Shown here one piece after another: positions 24,167 through 31,840 of a DNA stretch of 64,000 bases; positions within the stretch are counted from its first letter, which is position 1; every line of letters starts with the position of its first letter. The stretch is from NCBI RefSeq assembly GCF_013128195.2, contig NZ_CP053452.2:5952001-6016000 (forward strand). Reading direction: 5' to 3'. This stretch comes from Frigoriglobus tundricola. Its GTDB lineage: Bacteria > Planctomycetota > Planctomycetia > Gemmatales > Gemmataceae. The translations under genes and the position numbers were made by a program. The notes under the pieces are model-generated. The model did no database searches, was not told where the DNA came from, and saw nothing but the letters and a program-made list of their open reading frames with translations.

Positions 24167-24195
24167 TCAACAAACTCATCCCCGCAAGGTATACT
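24167..24195 (+). promoter_or_regulatory. Candidate sigma-70 promoter of the rpoD-like gene
   Basis: TCAACA (24167-24172, four of six of TTGACA) and TATACT (24190-24195, five of six) are 17 bases apart. Transcription would start near 24202, leaving a leader of about 170 bases to the ATG at 24373. A second TATAAT (24087-24092) has no matching upstream hexamer. This promoter position argues against a TTG start at 24196. The region 23875-24166 holds no gene. Confidence 0.45.
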
Positions 24196-24372
24196 TTGAT
24201 TCACCGCGGACCGGCGTCCGGAACCGCCGATCATGCGGGCACCCCACCCAATTATCGTCGACACGAGGGTGCGCCAAGAGCGCGCCCCGCTGTCACCCGG
24301 TGCGTGACGCGGCACGGATTGGATGATATTGCCTTGCCGGCCGGGCTACACCGGTCGGGGAGCGGACAGGAT

Positions 24373-25938
24373 ATGAACCGGATGACGCACAACGACGGCA
24401 GCGACGGCACCCGGCCCACGGACGAACTGCGCCGCGACGACCTCGCGGACCTGGACGACGCGGACGAAGTGGACGACGAAGCGGACGAGGCGGACGACGA
24501 CACCGCGCTCGAGCCGGACGTGCTGCGCGCCGACGACGACGCGCCCCCGGCCGAGGACGAGTACACGGGCGGTGCGGACGACGCGCTCGGGCTGTACCTC
24601 CGGCAAATGGGGTCGATTCCGCTTCTCAACCGCGAGAAGGAACTCGCCCTCGCCAAGCGCCTGGAGTTCCACCGCAACCGGTTCCGGTCCGCGGCGCTCC
24701 TGTGCCCGCGCGTGCTGGCCCGCGTGCTGGAGAAGTTCGAACACATCGCCGGCGGCCACACGCCGATCGATCCGAACGTGGACGTCTACTCGTCCGCGGA
24801 GCTGCGCCTGAGCCGCGCCCAGATCCTCGCCCGGCTCGGCACCGACCTGCCGACCCTCCGCACGCTCCTCGAACATGACGCCACCGTCTTCGCGGCCGGC
24901 GTGCGGGACGAGTTCCGCGGCAGCCGGCGCGAGTGGCAGGCGGACCGGTTCCACCGGCTCGCCAAGTGCCGCAAACTGGTGATGGAGCTGTCCCCGCGGA
25001 CGGAACTGCTCGAGCGCTGGACGGACGAACTGAACGACTTGGCCGACGAACTGAAGCACCTCTCGATCGCGCACACCGAAGCCGTCGGCCCGTCCGACCG
25101 GGCGCGCCAGGAGCGGCTCCTCCGCGAAGCCGAGTGCCGGGCTTCCGTGACGGCCGAGGAGCTGACCGCGCTCGTCCGCGTCCTGCGCCGCCGCCGCCTC
25201 GGGTACCAGGCCGTGCGGAAGGAACTCGCCGAGGCCAACCTGCGGCTCGTCGTCAGCATCGCGAAGAACTACCGCAACCGCGGGCTCCCGTTCTCCGACC
25301 TGATTCAGGAAGGCAACCGCGGCCTCATGCGGGCCGTGGACAAGTACGAGTGGCGGCTGGAGTTCAAGTTCGGCACCTACGCGACGTGGTGGATCCGGCA
25401 GGGCATCACCCGCGCGCTGCACGACCACGCCCGCACGGTGCGCGTTCCGTGCCACCAGATCAGCCTGATGGCCCGCATCGAGAAGAAGCGCGGGGAGATT
25501 TCGGCCGCGACCGGCCGCGAGCCGACGAACGAGGAACTGGCCGAGCTGCTGGACATCAAGGCCGAGGACGCACGCAGCCTGCGCGTGGTCGGCCGCCACC
25601 CCGTCAGCCTGAACGACGCCGTCGGGGGCGACGGGGAACGGGCGCTCGAAGATTTCCTCAGCGACGGTCAGATCCCCAACCCCGGCGAACACGTCGATGC
25701 GAACCTGCTGAAGGAACGCATTGGCGAGGTCCTGAAGAGCCTCGCCCCGCGCGAGCGGGAAGTGATCGAACTCCGGTTCGGGCTGAAGGACGGCACCCCC
25801 CGGACGCTCGACGAGGTCGCGAAGCAGTACGGTATTACGCGGGAACGCATCCGTCAGATCGAAGCCCGCGGCCTGTTGAAGCTCCGCCAGCCGACCCGGT
25901 CCTGCCGGCTCGAGGAGTTCGCGGACGAGAACGAGTAG
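24373..25938 (+). CDS. rpoD: RpoD/SigA-type sigma-70 factor
   Basis: This is a 521-residue protein. A very acidic N-terminal stretch (residues 20-65) replaces a recognisable region 1.1. Region 1.2 (about 69-100) reads [21 protein letters not shown] long non-conserved insert of about 185 residues, as in primary sigma factors, separates it from region 2 (about 287-360, [20 protein letters not shown], with [15 protein letters not shown]). Region 3 follows, then region 4 (about 455-505, [15 protein letters not shown] and a [15 protein letters not shown] helix-turn-helix). The ATG at 24373 follows the candidate promoter. Aromatic residues for promoter melting are kept. Planctomycetes often carry several such factors, so this could be a group 2 paralogue of the principal factor. 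Confidence 0.85.
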   Translation: MNRMTHNDGSDGTRPTDELRRDDLADLDDADEVDDEADEADDDTALEPDVLRADDDAPPAEDEYTGGADDALGLYLRQMGSIPLLNREKELALAKRLEFHRNRFRSAALLCPRVLARVLEKFEHIAGGHTPIDPNVDVYSSAELRLSRAQILARLGTDLPTLRTLLEHDATVFAAGVRDEFRGSRREWQADRFHRLAKCRKLVMELSPRTELLERWTDELNDLADELKHLSIAHTEAVGPSDRARQERLLREAECRASVTAEELTALVRVLRRRRLGYQAVRKELAEANLRLVVSIAKNYRNRGLPFSDLIQEGNRGLMRAVDKYEWRLEFKFGTYATWWIRQGITRALHDHARTVRVPCHQISLMARIEKKRGEISAATGREPTNEELAELLDIKAEDARSLRVVGRHPVSLNDAVGGDGERALEDFLSDGQIPNPGEHVDANLLKERIGEVLKSLAPREREVIELRFGLKDGTPRTLDEVAKQYGITRERIRQIEARGLLKLRQPTRSCRLEEFADENE

Positions 25939-25980
25939 TGCGTTCGACTCTGTCTCCGCCCCAACGGGACGAGGAATGGG

Positions 25981-26140
25981 CCAGGGCGAAAGCCCTGGGC
26001 AAGACCACAATAATGCCGAAAGCCCCGAAGGGGCGACACAAGAGGTTGCTTGTGTCGCCCCTTCGGGGCTTTGATTACTTCTCCATCGGTTCCCAGGGCT
26101 CGCGCCCTGGGCTATTCCCCAACGCCCCGTCGGGGCGAAG
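25981..26140. repeat. Complex palindrome between rpoD and the lipoprotein operon
   Basis: A perfect 24-bp stem (26019-26042 with 26049-26072, AAAGCCCCGAAGGGGCGACA outer part) has a six-base loop. On both sides lie CCAGGGC/GCCCTGGG palindromes (25981-26000 and 26092-26111), and GCCCCGTCGGGGCG follows at 26122-26136. It fills the gap between convergent genes and can end transcription from both sides. Confidence 0.8.
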
Positions 26141-26142
26141 AC

Positions 26143-26466
26143 TCAATTCTGCTTCACCATACCCTTGTACCGTGAGACCTCCGCAATCGCCGGCGCGCTT
26201 TGCTGCGATTTGGCATCGGTTTCCAGCTCGGTCGTGAGCTTGGCGGCGGCTGCGTTCGGGTCGATGGGCACCTCGCTCGGCATCACCAACGCCGTCGGCG
26301 CCGCGGGCCGGGGCGCCGGCGCCAGGGCCGCGGGATCGGAGACAACAGCCGGCTTGGATTGTGCTGGCTTCGTGGCCGACGGCTCCTTGACGAACGGGCC
26401 GGCCGGTCTGATTCCGGTACACCCGACGAGCGCCGAGACGCCTATAGCAAATAAGAGCGCTTTCAC
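26143..26466 (-). CDS. Small lipoprotein of the 26-27 kb operon
   Basis: The GTG at 26466 has GGGAGG eight bases upstream and overlaps the previous stop by four bases. The 107 residues have the signal and lipobox LVGC (cysteine at 16) and then an alanine- and proline-rich segment ending SRYKGMVKQN. No family is recognised. The longer in-frame reading through 26952 is out of frame with the secreted gene above and is not used. The pair is likely one translationally coupled envelope operon. Confidence 0.65.
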   Translation of the reverse strand: MKALLFAIGVSALVGCTGIRPAGPFVKEPSATKPAQSKPAVVSDPAALAPAPRPAAPTALVMPSEVPIDPNAAAAKLTTELETDAKSQQSAPAIAEVSRYKGMVKQN

Positions 26467-27065
26467 TGCTTCACCTCCCGCACCGGTTGTGCGGAGGGCA
26501 GGAGGGGCGCCGTCGAAGCGGTCCCGGTTACGGGCACCGGCGCGGCCGGGGCGACGAGCCGGGCGGCCGCGGCCGCCGGATCTTCGGGCTTCTCCGGGGC
26601 CACCTTGAACGCCGAGAGCCCCGCGGGCTCCGGCGCCGGGAGCGGCGCTCTCACCTTGGGCACGCCCAGAGCGGAGACGCGCTGTTGGTAGATCGCGTTC
26701 GCCTGTCTGTCCAGTTCTTCCGCCTGCCGCAGGAGCGCGTCGTCCCGCCGCTCGAGGGCGATCTCGCGCAGCGCGTCGCACACTTTCATCCGCCGGTCCC
26801 ACGCGGCGTACTCGGCCTTCATGGCTTCCGCGACGGCTTCCGGCGGGAGCAGTGCGGCCACCGGCGGGCGGCCCGGCACCGCGGCCACGGCTCCGGTGCG
26901 CACGGTCGGTCCGGCCGGCTTGGGGGCACTGAAAAACATCTTCTTGTACCACGGTCGGGTGTCGGTCGTGGCGTTCGGATCGGTCGGCGGGTCGGCGGCG
27001 CTGGCCGGCGCCGAAGTGCCGACCGCGAGCGCGGCGACGAGGCCCCAGGCCCGGAATCGGTTCAT
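26463..27065 (-). CDS. Secreted hypothetical protein
   Basis: This is a 200-residue protein with a signal peptide (cleavage near ASAAD at about 22-26). A short WYKKMFF segment, then proline-rich linkers, lie around a helical part (about 75-125): AVAEAMKAEYAAWDRRMKV and DDALLRQAEELDRQANAIYQ. The helical part could form a coiled coil. No catalytic motif is seen. Its GTGA overlap with the small lipoprotein after it shows that they are made together. I infer an envelope role only from location. Confidence 0.6.
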   Translation of the reverse strand: MNRFRAWGLVAALAVGTSAPASAADPPTDPNATTDTRPWYKKMFFSAPKPAGPTVRTGAVAAVPGRPPVAALLPPEAVAEAMKAEYAAWDRRMKVCDALREIALERRDDALLRQAEELDRQANAIYQQRVSALGVPKVRAPLPAPEPAGLSAFKVAPEKPEDPAAAAARLVAPAAPVPVTGTASTAPLLPSAQPVREVKQ

Positions 27066-27360
27066 TGGTATCCCCCCAGATCTACCTGCGTGCGGCGCGC
27101 CTTCCCCTCAATCGGCGCGCCGGAACCACAGATGACTATTCGCGGTGAGTGGGCGGGCTTATGCCAGCAAGAAAACGGCGTGTAAAGGCCGATCCCGAAA
27201 GGCGCGGTCCGCCCCGGAACGGGCCGTTCGAGCGGCCGGTCATCGGGACCGGCCGGGCGCTCCGGCGCCGTTTTCGCGCACACGCGCACTAGCCGCCCGT
27301 TTCGGTTCGCGGGATAATCGCGTTCGTGCCCCGCGAGTTTTCCAGCCCAGGTGATCGCTC

Positions 27361-28371
27361 ATGGTGAGTGCGGAACGGCCGTCGGCCGCGTTGCAGGAGG
27401 CGCTCCAGTTGTTCGCCCAGGGCCGCGCGGGCGAGGCCGAGGTGGTGGTGAAGAAGGCCGCCATGGCGGCCAAGGCCAAACACGGGTCCGGCTCGCACCC
27501 GCTGGCACGGGCCTACGCCGACATCGCCCGACTGCACGTGCGGATGGGGCAGTTCCAGAAGGCGGCCGTCGAGTTCCAGCACGCCAGTAAAGGGCCGATG
27601 CCCGCGGAGGCGGCCGCCCGCGGCGACCGGCTCGGGTTCATGTTCGGGTACGCCGAGGCGCTGGTCGGGCTGACCCGGTACGACGAAGCGGAGAAGGTGC
27701 TCCGCCAGTGCGTGACGTTCGCCCGGTCCCTGTACGGGGTGACCAGCGCGGCCGCCAACGCCGCCAACGTGCCCCTGGCCGATGTGCTCCTGAAGGCCGG
27801 TAAAACGGTCGAGGCCATGAAGCTCGCCCAGGATTCTTACAACGCGCTCTGGGCGCTGGGCGACCCGCTCATCACCGCCGTCATCCCCGTTCGGGCCGAG
27901 GCCCTCAAGGCGGCCGGCCGGCCGGACAGCCCCTTTACCGATCTCGCCGACCTGCCCGACGAACTGGTGAGTAAAACCGTGGCGGCGGTCATCGCCCGGG
28001 CGCCGGTCGGCGATCCCGGCCGGATGCGGGCGGTGCTCGCGGAACTGCTCGCGTTCGCCGACAAGAAGTGCGGCGACGGGCACGCGGTCACCTGTGACGT
28101 GCTGGCCGCAATCGCCCACCACGAAACGCGGCAGGGCACCGGCGCGGACGCCAGCGTCCGCCGCACCGCGGTCCGCCGGTCGGTGTGGTCCTACGCCGTT
28201 CGCCGCGCGCCCGCCGGGCTCCTGGCGAACCTCGAAGTCGCGTTCGAGCCGGACGGCGCGCTCCACCTGGTCCCGCACCTGGCCCGCGAAGCGAACGTGG
28301 CCGAAACCGCACAACTCCAAGCCATTCTGACACAAGCCGTGGACGACCTGTACTCCCGCCCCGGGGCCTGA
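27361..28371 (+). CDS. TPR-like repeat protein
   Basis: This 336-residue cytoplasmic protein begins with about 190 residues of helix pairs in the tetratricopeptide style: ALQLFAQGRAGEAEVVVKKA, HPLARAYADIARLHVRMGQF, GYAEALVGLTRYDEAEKVLR, PLADVLLKAGKTVEAMKLAQ. A second helical part follows, ending LQAILTQAVDDLYSRPGA. Such proteins usually scaffold others. No signal peptide, no membrane part, no enzymatic motif. No partner is suggested by the neighbours. Confidence 0.7.
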   Translation: MVSAERPSAALQEALQLFAQGRAGEAEVVVKKAAMAAKAKHGSGSHPLARAYADIARLHVRMGQFQKAAVEFQHASKGPMPAEAAARGDRLGFMFGYAEALVGLTRYDEAEKVLRQCVTFARSLYGVTSAAANAANVPLADVLLKAGKTVEAMKLAQDSYNALWALGDPLITAVIPVRAEALKAAGRPDSPFTDLADLPDELVSKTVAAVIARAPVGDPGRMRAVLAELLAFADKKCGDGHAVTCDVLAAIAHHETRQGTGADASVRRTAVRRSVWSYAVRRAPAGLLANLEVAFEPDGALHLVPHLAREANVAETAQLQAILTQAVDDLYSRPGA

Positions 28372-28476
28372 CGGGGGGATCTGCCGGCCAGAAACCGGCC
28401 GGCGTGTTGTTCCCGCGAGCGGCGTGTGCCATGTTTGACTGATACACGGTCCGGTTGGTGCGGTCTGTTTTCTGGG

Positions 28477-28540
28477 TTTGTGGCACAGGCTTTCCAGCCT
28501 GTGCGTCTGGAAGCACAGGCTGGAAAGCCTGTGCCACAAA
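28477..28540. repeat. Perfect 28-bp inverted repeat (GGCACAGGCTTTCCAGCC family)
   Basis: Arms 28477-28504 and 28513-28540 are perfect reverse complements with an eight-base loop. A degenerate copy is at 55161-55225 in the flagellar cluster. The rest of 28372-28607 holds no gene. Confidence 0.9.
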
Positions 28541-28607
28541 AATCAGACCTCCGCAGCCGGATTGTGGATGAGAGCGTCCGATCACGGGCCACCCCCTCGA
28601 GGTTCCC

Positions 28608-30236
28608 ATGCGCTGCGCGGTCTCCCTTGTCGCGGCTCTCGCACTCGCCTCGACCGTGTTCGCACAGGAGCCGAAGGCGGCGTTCCCGCGGCGGATGCTG
28701 TTCGTTCACGTTGCGGACTACCTGTACCTCAACCCGCTCACACGCGCCGCTCCCGGCGGCCCGGACCGCGTGCGCGAGGCCGCCGGTCGGCTCGCGTTCG
28801 GGTTCCGCGTGCCGAACTCCAAGGACAACGACCAACTGTTCGTACTGGCCGACACGCCCGCGGCGGACGCCCGCCTGCCGACCAAGGCGGCGCTGGTCAA
28901 AGCGATGGAAGGTTTCTGCGAAACCACCCGCGGGCAGGACCGCGTGGTGATCTATTTCGGCGTGCACGTGGTCGAGAAGGACGGCAAGGCGTTCGTCGTG
29001 CCGATCGACGGCGACCCGGCTGCGGCGGGCACCTTGCTCCCGGTCGCCGATGTGTACGCTCGGCTGAAGGAGCTGAAAGCGGCGCAGAAGGTGGTGATCT
29101 GGGACGTGTGTCGCCAGAACCCGGATCGGGTCCGCGGGCGCCGCGAACCGGGGCCGATGACGCTGGAACTCTTCAGGGCACTGGCCGTTGCCCCGGCGGG
29201 CGTGGAAGTCCTTCTGAGCTGTTCGCCCGGAGAACACGCGCTCGAGTATTTCGTTCCGCGCGGCACGGCCGGGACGCTTCCCGGGAGCGCCTACCTCGAC
29301 GCGCTGCGCCAGGCCGCGATCGACACCCGCGTGTCCACGAAAGCCGAACCCGGCGACGCGGTCCCGGTGGAGGTGTTACACAAATCGGCCGTGCGGGCCG
29401 TTGCGGCGGTGGCGTACCGGCAAACGCCGCTCCTGGTCGGAACCGCTCCTAAACTCCCGGTGGAGTTCAATCCGAGCGAGGCGCCGGCCAAGCGGTTCGA
29501 ACTTCCCGCGTTCCAGGGACCACAGGCCGACGCGAAAGCGATTCTCGACGAACTCGCGCTGCCGGCGATCCTGGAAGACGACCGCGCGCCGCTCGCGCGG
29601 CTCCCGTACTCGGAAGCCGCGCTAAAGGGGTACGCGCCCGACGTGTCCGTTGAGGACGCGCTGCGGAACCTGGACCGGTACCCGTTACGGGGCGCGACGC
29701 TCCGGGCGGTCCAGACCGTGCGCAACGTCTGGCGCCTCGATGCAAAGGAGCAAAAGGCCGTCGCCACGCTGAGTTCTCCGATCAGCGACCGCGCGAAACG
29801 GGCGGTGAGTACGGCTCAGGATTCGGTAGCGATTACGATCGCGGAACTCGAAACCGAACTGGCCCGCCTGGAGGGGGTCGCGGACAAGCGGGCGAAGGAG
29901 ACGAAACGCTGGCAGGCGCACTACGATTTGGTGGTGGCCGAACTCCGACTCCGGCTGGTGGTGCTGAACGAGTACAACCGCGCCCTCGGGCATGTGAAGA
30001 CGGAAACGCTCCCGGACCTGCCCAAGAGTTCGACCGGCTGGAGGCTCGTCCCGACGACCAAAATCGAAGGCCGCAAAGACGTTGGGGGCATGTTCGCCGC
30101 GGCCGGCGACGGCTTCACGAAGATCGCCGCGGAGCACGTCGGTACGCCGTGGGAGGTTCTCGCGAAGCGGTCTCTGGCCGTGCTGCCCGGTGTCCGCTGG
30201 GAGCCAATCGTTGCGCCCGCGAGCGAAGGGAAGTAG
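28608..30236 (+). CDS. Secreted caspase-like (C14-fold) protein
   Basis: This 542-residue protein has a signal peptide (cleavage near VFAQ at 17-20). The N-terminal 250 residues follow the caspase-hemoglobinase fold. VVIYFGVHVVEKDGKAFVVP gives a possible catalytic H120, and VVIWDVCRQNPDR gives C168 in the D-x-C-R setting of metacaspase-like peptidases; a VLLSCSPGEHALEY strand follows. In classical members the histidine lies in SGHG, so FGVH is a changed form. The second half has helical parts (residues 380-460, with LETELARLEGVADKRAKETK) and a C-terminal domain without assignment. It is expected in the periplasm. Activity, and whether it processes itself, cannot be told from sequence. Confidence 0.65.
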   Translation: MRCAVSLVAALALASTVFAQEPKAAFPRRMLFVHVADYLYLNPLTRAAPGGPDRVREAAGRLAFGFRVPNSKDNDQLFVLADTPAADARLPTKAALVKAMEGFCETTRGQDRVVIYFGVHVVEKDGKAFVVPIDGDPAAAGTLLPVADVYARLKELKAAQKVVIWDVCRQNPDRVRGRREPGPMTLELFRALAVAPAGVEVLLSCSPGEHALEYFVPRGTAGTLPGSAYLDALRQAAIDTRVSTKAEPGDAVPVEVLHKSAVRAVAAVAYRQTPLLVGTAPKLPVEFNPSEAPAKRFELPAFQGPQADAKAILDELALPAILEDDRAPLARLPYSEAALKGYAPDVSVEDALRNLDRYPLRGATLRAVQTVRNVWRLDAKEQKAVATLSSPISDRAKRAVSTAQDSVAITIAELETELARLEGVADKRAKETKRWQAHYDLVVAELRLRLVVLNEYNRALGHVKTETLPDLPKSSTGWRLVPTTKIEGRKDVGGMFAAAGDGFTKIAAEHVGTPWEVLAKRSLAVLPGVRWEPIVAPASEGK

Positions 30237-30257
30237 TGGTTTTGGGTGGAAGGCTCT

Positions 30258-30406
30258 TGTTGGTTGTAGGTCGCGGTCGAGGAGGCTTTGCGACGAGGCC
30301 CGACGACCCTCGGCTCGGCGTGTCCCGCTGGCGCCGATCTACGTATCGCATGCGCCGCCGGGCCTCACGCGCAGAGCCACCCTCGACCGCGCCCGGCATC
30401 ACCCAA
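30258..30406. repeat. Diverged copy of the 470-650 palindrome
   Basis: GGTTGTAGGTCGCGGTCGAG (30262-30281) through CGAGGCCCGACG (30294-30305) matches the left arm at 481-528. The other half (about 30352-30406, GGGCCTCACGC then CCCTCGACCGCG) is its imperfect complement. The loop start CGACGACCCTC is also shared with the first copy. It lies between convergent genes and ends five bases before the stop of the next one. Confidence 0.75.
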
Positions 30407-30410
30407 CGGG

Positions 30411-31097
30411 CTACCGCGCCGGGCTCACGTCCGCAGTCTGGGCTGCTTCCCACTGCCCGACGGTGCCGATCGGGAGCCAGTAATCGGCCGCGACGACGTG
30501 GAACGGTCCCGTCGCGGCGAGTTGGCTCACCGCGTCGGTGATCTCGTACTCGTTCCGCGGCGAGAGGGGCAGGGTGAGGCCGAACACCGCTCGGGGGAAC
30601 ACGTACCCGCCGATGTTCGCCAACTGCGGCGGCGCCAATCCCTTCGGTTTCTCCACGATCTGCTTCAACGTGCCGTCTTCGTTGCGAAAGATGATGCCGT
30701 AGTCCTCCGGCTGATCGACGGGCCGCGCCAGGATGCCCATTGGGACGGTCGCGAGCTTCGCGAGGTCGGCCCGACCGATCAGGTCGTCGCCGTTCAGCAC
30801 CATCACCGTCTCGCCCATCACTACGGTGTTGCAACTCATGAGCGCGTCGCCGGTCCCGCGCGGCACGGCCTGGCGCACGGTCGTCCAGTTCCGAACGTGC
30901 GTCTGCTTCGCGAGATAATCCTCGACCTGCTCGGCCAGGTAGTTGACGACGACCACCAACCGTTCGACCGGCGGCAGCGCGCCGATGATCCAGTCGAGGA
31001 TCGGCCGCCCCTGGACCGCGAGGAGCGGTTTCGGCGTCGTCTCGGTGTGCGGGCGCAGGCGGGTCCCTTTGCCGGCGGCGAGTATGATGGCGTCCAA
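30411..31097 (-). CDS. Sugar-phosphate nucleotidyltransferase (RfbA/HddC-like)
   Basis: The nucleotidyltransferase signature AIILAAGKGTRLRPHTETTP (residues 3-22) with PKPLL is followed by ILDWIIGALPP, VMVLNGDDLIG with the metal aspartates, and IVEKPKGL, and ends with a YWLPIGTVGQWEAA strand. The family joins NTPs to sugar-1-phosphates for envelope polysaccharides. The start is uncertain: a TTG at 31097 begins exactly at the first beta strand, and upstream ATG codons would run through a palindrome (31139-31254). Length from the TTG is 228 residues, normal for the short enzymes. The nucleotide and sugar are not known. Confidence 0.82.
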   Translation of the reverse strand: MDAIILAAGKGTRLRPHTETTPKPLLAVQGRPILDWIIGALPPVERLVVVVNYLAEQVEDYLAKQTHVRNWTTVRQAVPRGTGDALMSCNTVVMGETVMVLNGDDLIGRADLAKLATVPMGILARPVDQPEDYGIIFRNEDGTLKQIVEKPKGLAPPQLANIGGYVFPRAVFGLTLPLSPRNEYEITDAVSQLAATGPFHVVAADYWLPIGTVGQWEAAQTADVSPAR

Positions 31098-31138
31098 ACG
31101 TTCGTTCCACTCAAGGGTGTGCCATGCGGCACGGGATT

Positions 31139-31254
31139 TTCGGGTGGCCGACTGTCTCCGACAGTCGGGGCGCACCCCAGAAGGTGTTACGTGGCCCTTC
31201 TCGGAGCGATACAACCCCATCACCGTCACTGTCGGAGACTGTGACCCACCCGAA
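31139..31254. repeat. Imperfect 32-bp inverted repeat upstream of the nucleotidyltransferase
   Basis: Arms 31139-31170 and 31223-31254 match in 25 of 32 positions around the shared TCTCCGACAGT core. It occupies the leader of the gene ending at 30411. The rest of 31098-31582 (about 480 bases) has no supported gene. Confidence 0.7.
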
Positions 31255-31582
31255 AGGACCGCTCCGGTAAGGTGGGCCGACGCAGCCGTTTCTCGTTCTC
31301 CAAACAGTGTAGAAGCGGGGGCTAGAGAAACCGCGCGGTTCCGCGGAAACGAGTGAACCGGGCGAACTGCGGCCGCCGATATAACCGGCGTCGGAAGCGG
31401 TAACGGTGGAGACCGGAGCTGCTCCGAACCGTCGGTGGTTCGCGCACGGAGGCGGGCCATCGGTGCGTTTCACCCTCCCGTGTCGCCGTCGGGGTCGGGG
31501 GCCGTACCCCGACCCTCCCCCCGGCGGCGGCGCGTTGGTGGTTCACCGACTCCCCGACTTCTAGCCACGGATGGTTCCGGTC

Positions 31583-31777
31583 ATGCGCCGATACATCGCG
31601 TTGACGTTCGCGTTCGCCGTCCTGACCGCCTCACTCGGCTGTCAGCACGTCGGCGGCAAGTGTGATTGCGGGTACAACCCGAGCGATTACCCGATCCCGC
31701 CTCTGTCGCCCGCACACCCCTCGGTTCCGGCCCCGCCGGTTAAGCCGACCCCGCCGCCGGGCGGCGGGAACGAGTGA
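31583..31777 (+). CDS. Short lipoprotein
   Basis: The 64-residue product has a signal with lipobox ASLGC (cysteine 19 from the ATG at 31583) and then CDCGYNPSDYP and a proline-rich tail of PPVKPTPPPGGG. An ATG 12 bases upstream would add four residues. The protein is tiny and mostly proline, so it is probably an anchored spacer or peptidoglycan-spanning peptide. No family recognised. It converges with the polyphosphate kinase. Confidence 0.55.
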   Translation: MRRYIALTFAFAVLTASLGCQHVGGKCDCGYNPSDYPIPPLSPAHPSVPAPPVKPTPPPGGGNE

Positions 31778-31799
31778 GTGGGCTGATGAGACAGAGGAT

Positions 31800-31834
31800 A
31801 GAGGACAGAAGAGTTGTTAACTCTTCTGTCCTCT
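31800..31834. terminator. Bidirectional hairpin between the short lipoprotein gene and ppk
   Basis: A perfect 16-bp stem (31800-31815 with 31819-31834) has a GTT loop. It lies 22 bases past one stop and 7 bases from the other (31841), so it can end both converging transcripts. The arms are AT-richer (AGAGGACAGAAGAGTT) than the genome. Confidence 0.75.
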
Positions 31835-31840
31835 GTTGCT

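Noticed and set aside
24196-24372. TTG-start extension of the sigma factor by 59 residues
   Set aside because: It overlaps the likely transcription start, has no ribosome-binding site and no family sequence.
24346-26010. A 554-residue minus-strand open frame opposite the sigma factor
   Set aside because: The plus strand has all sigma-70 regions. The antisense has no motif and starts and ends at random.
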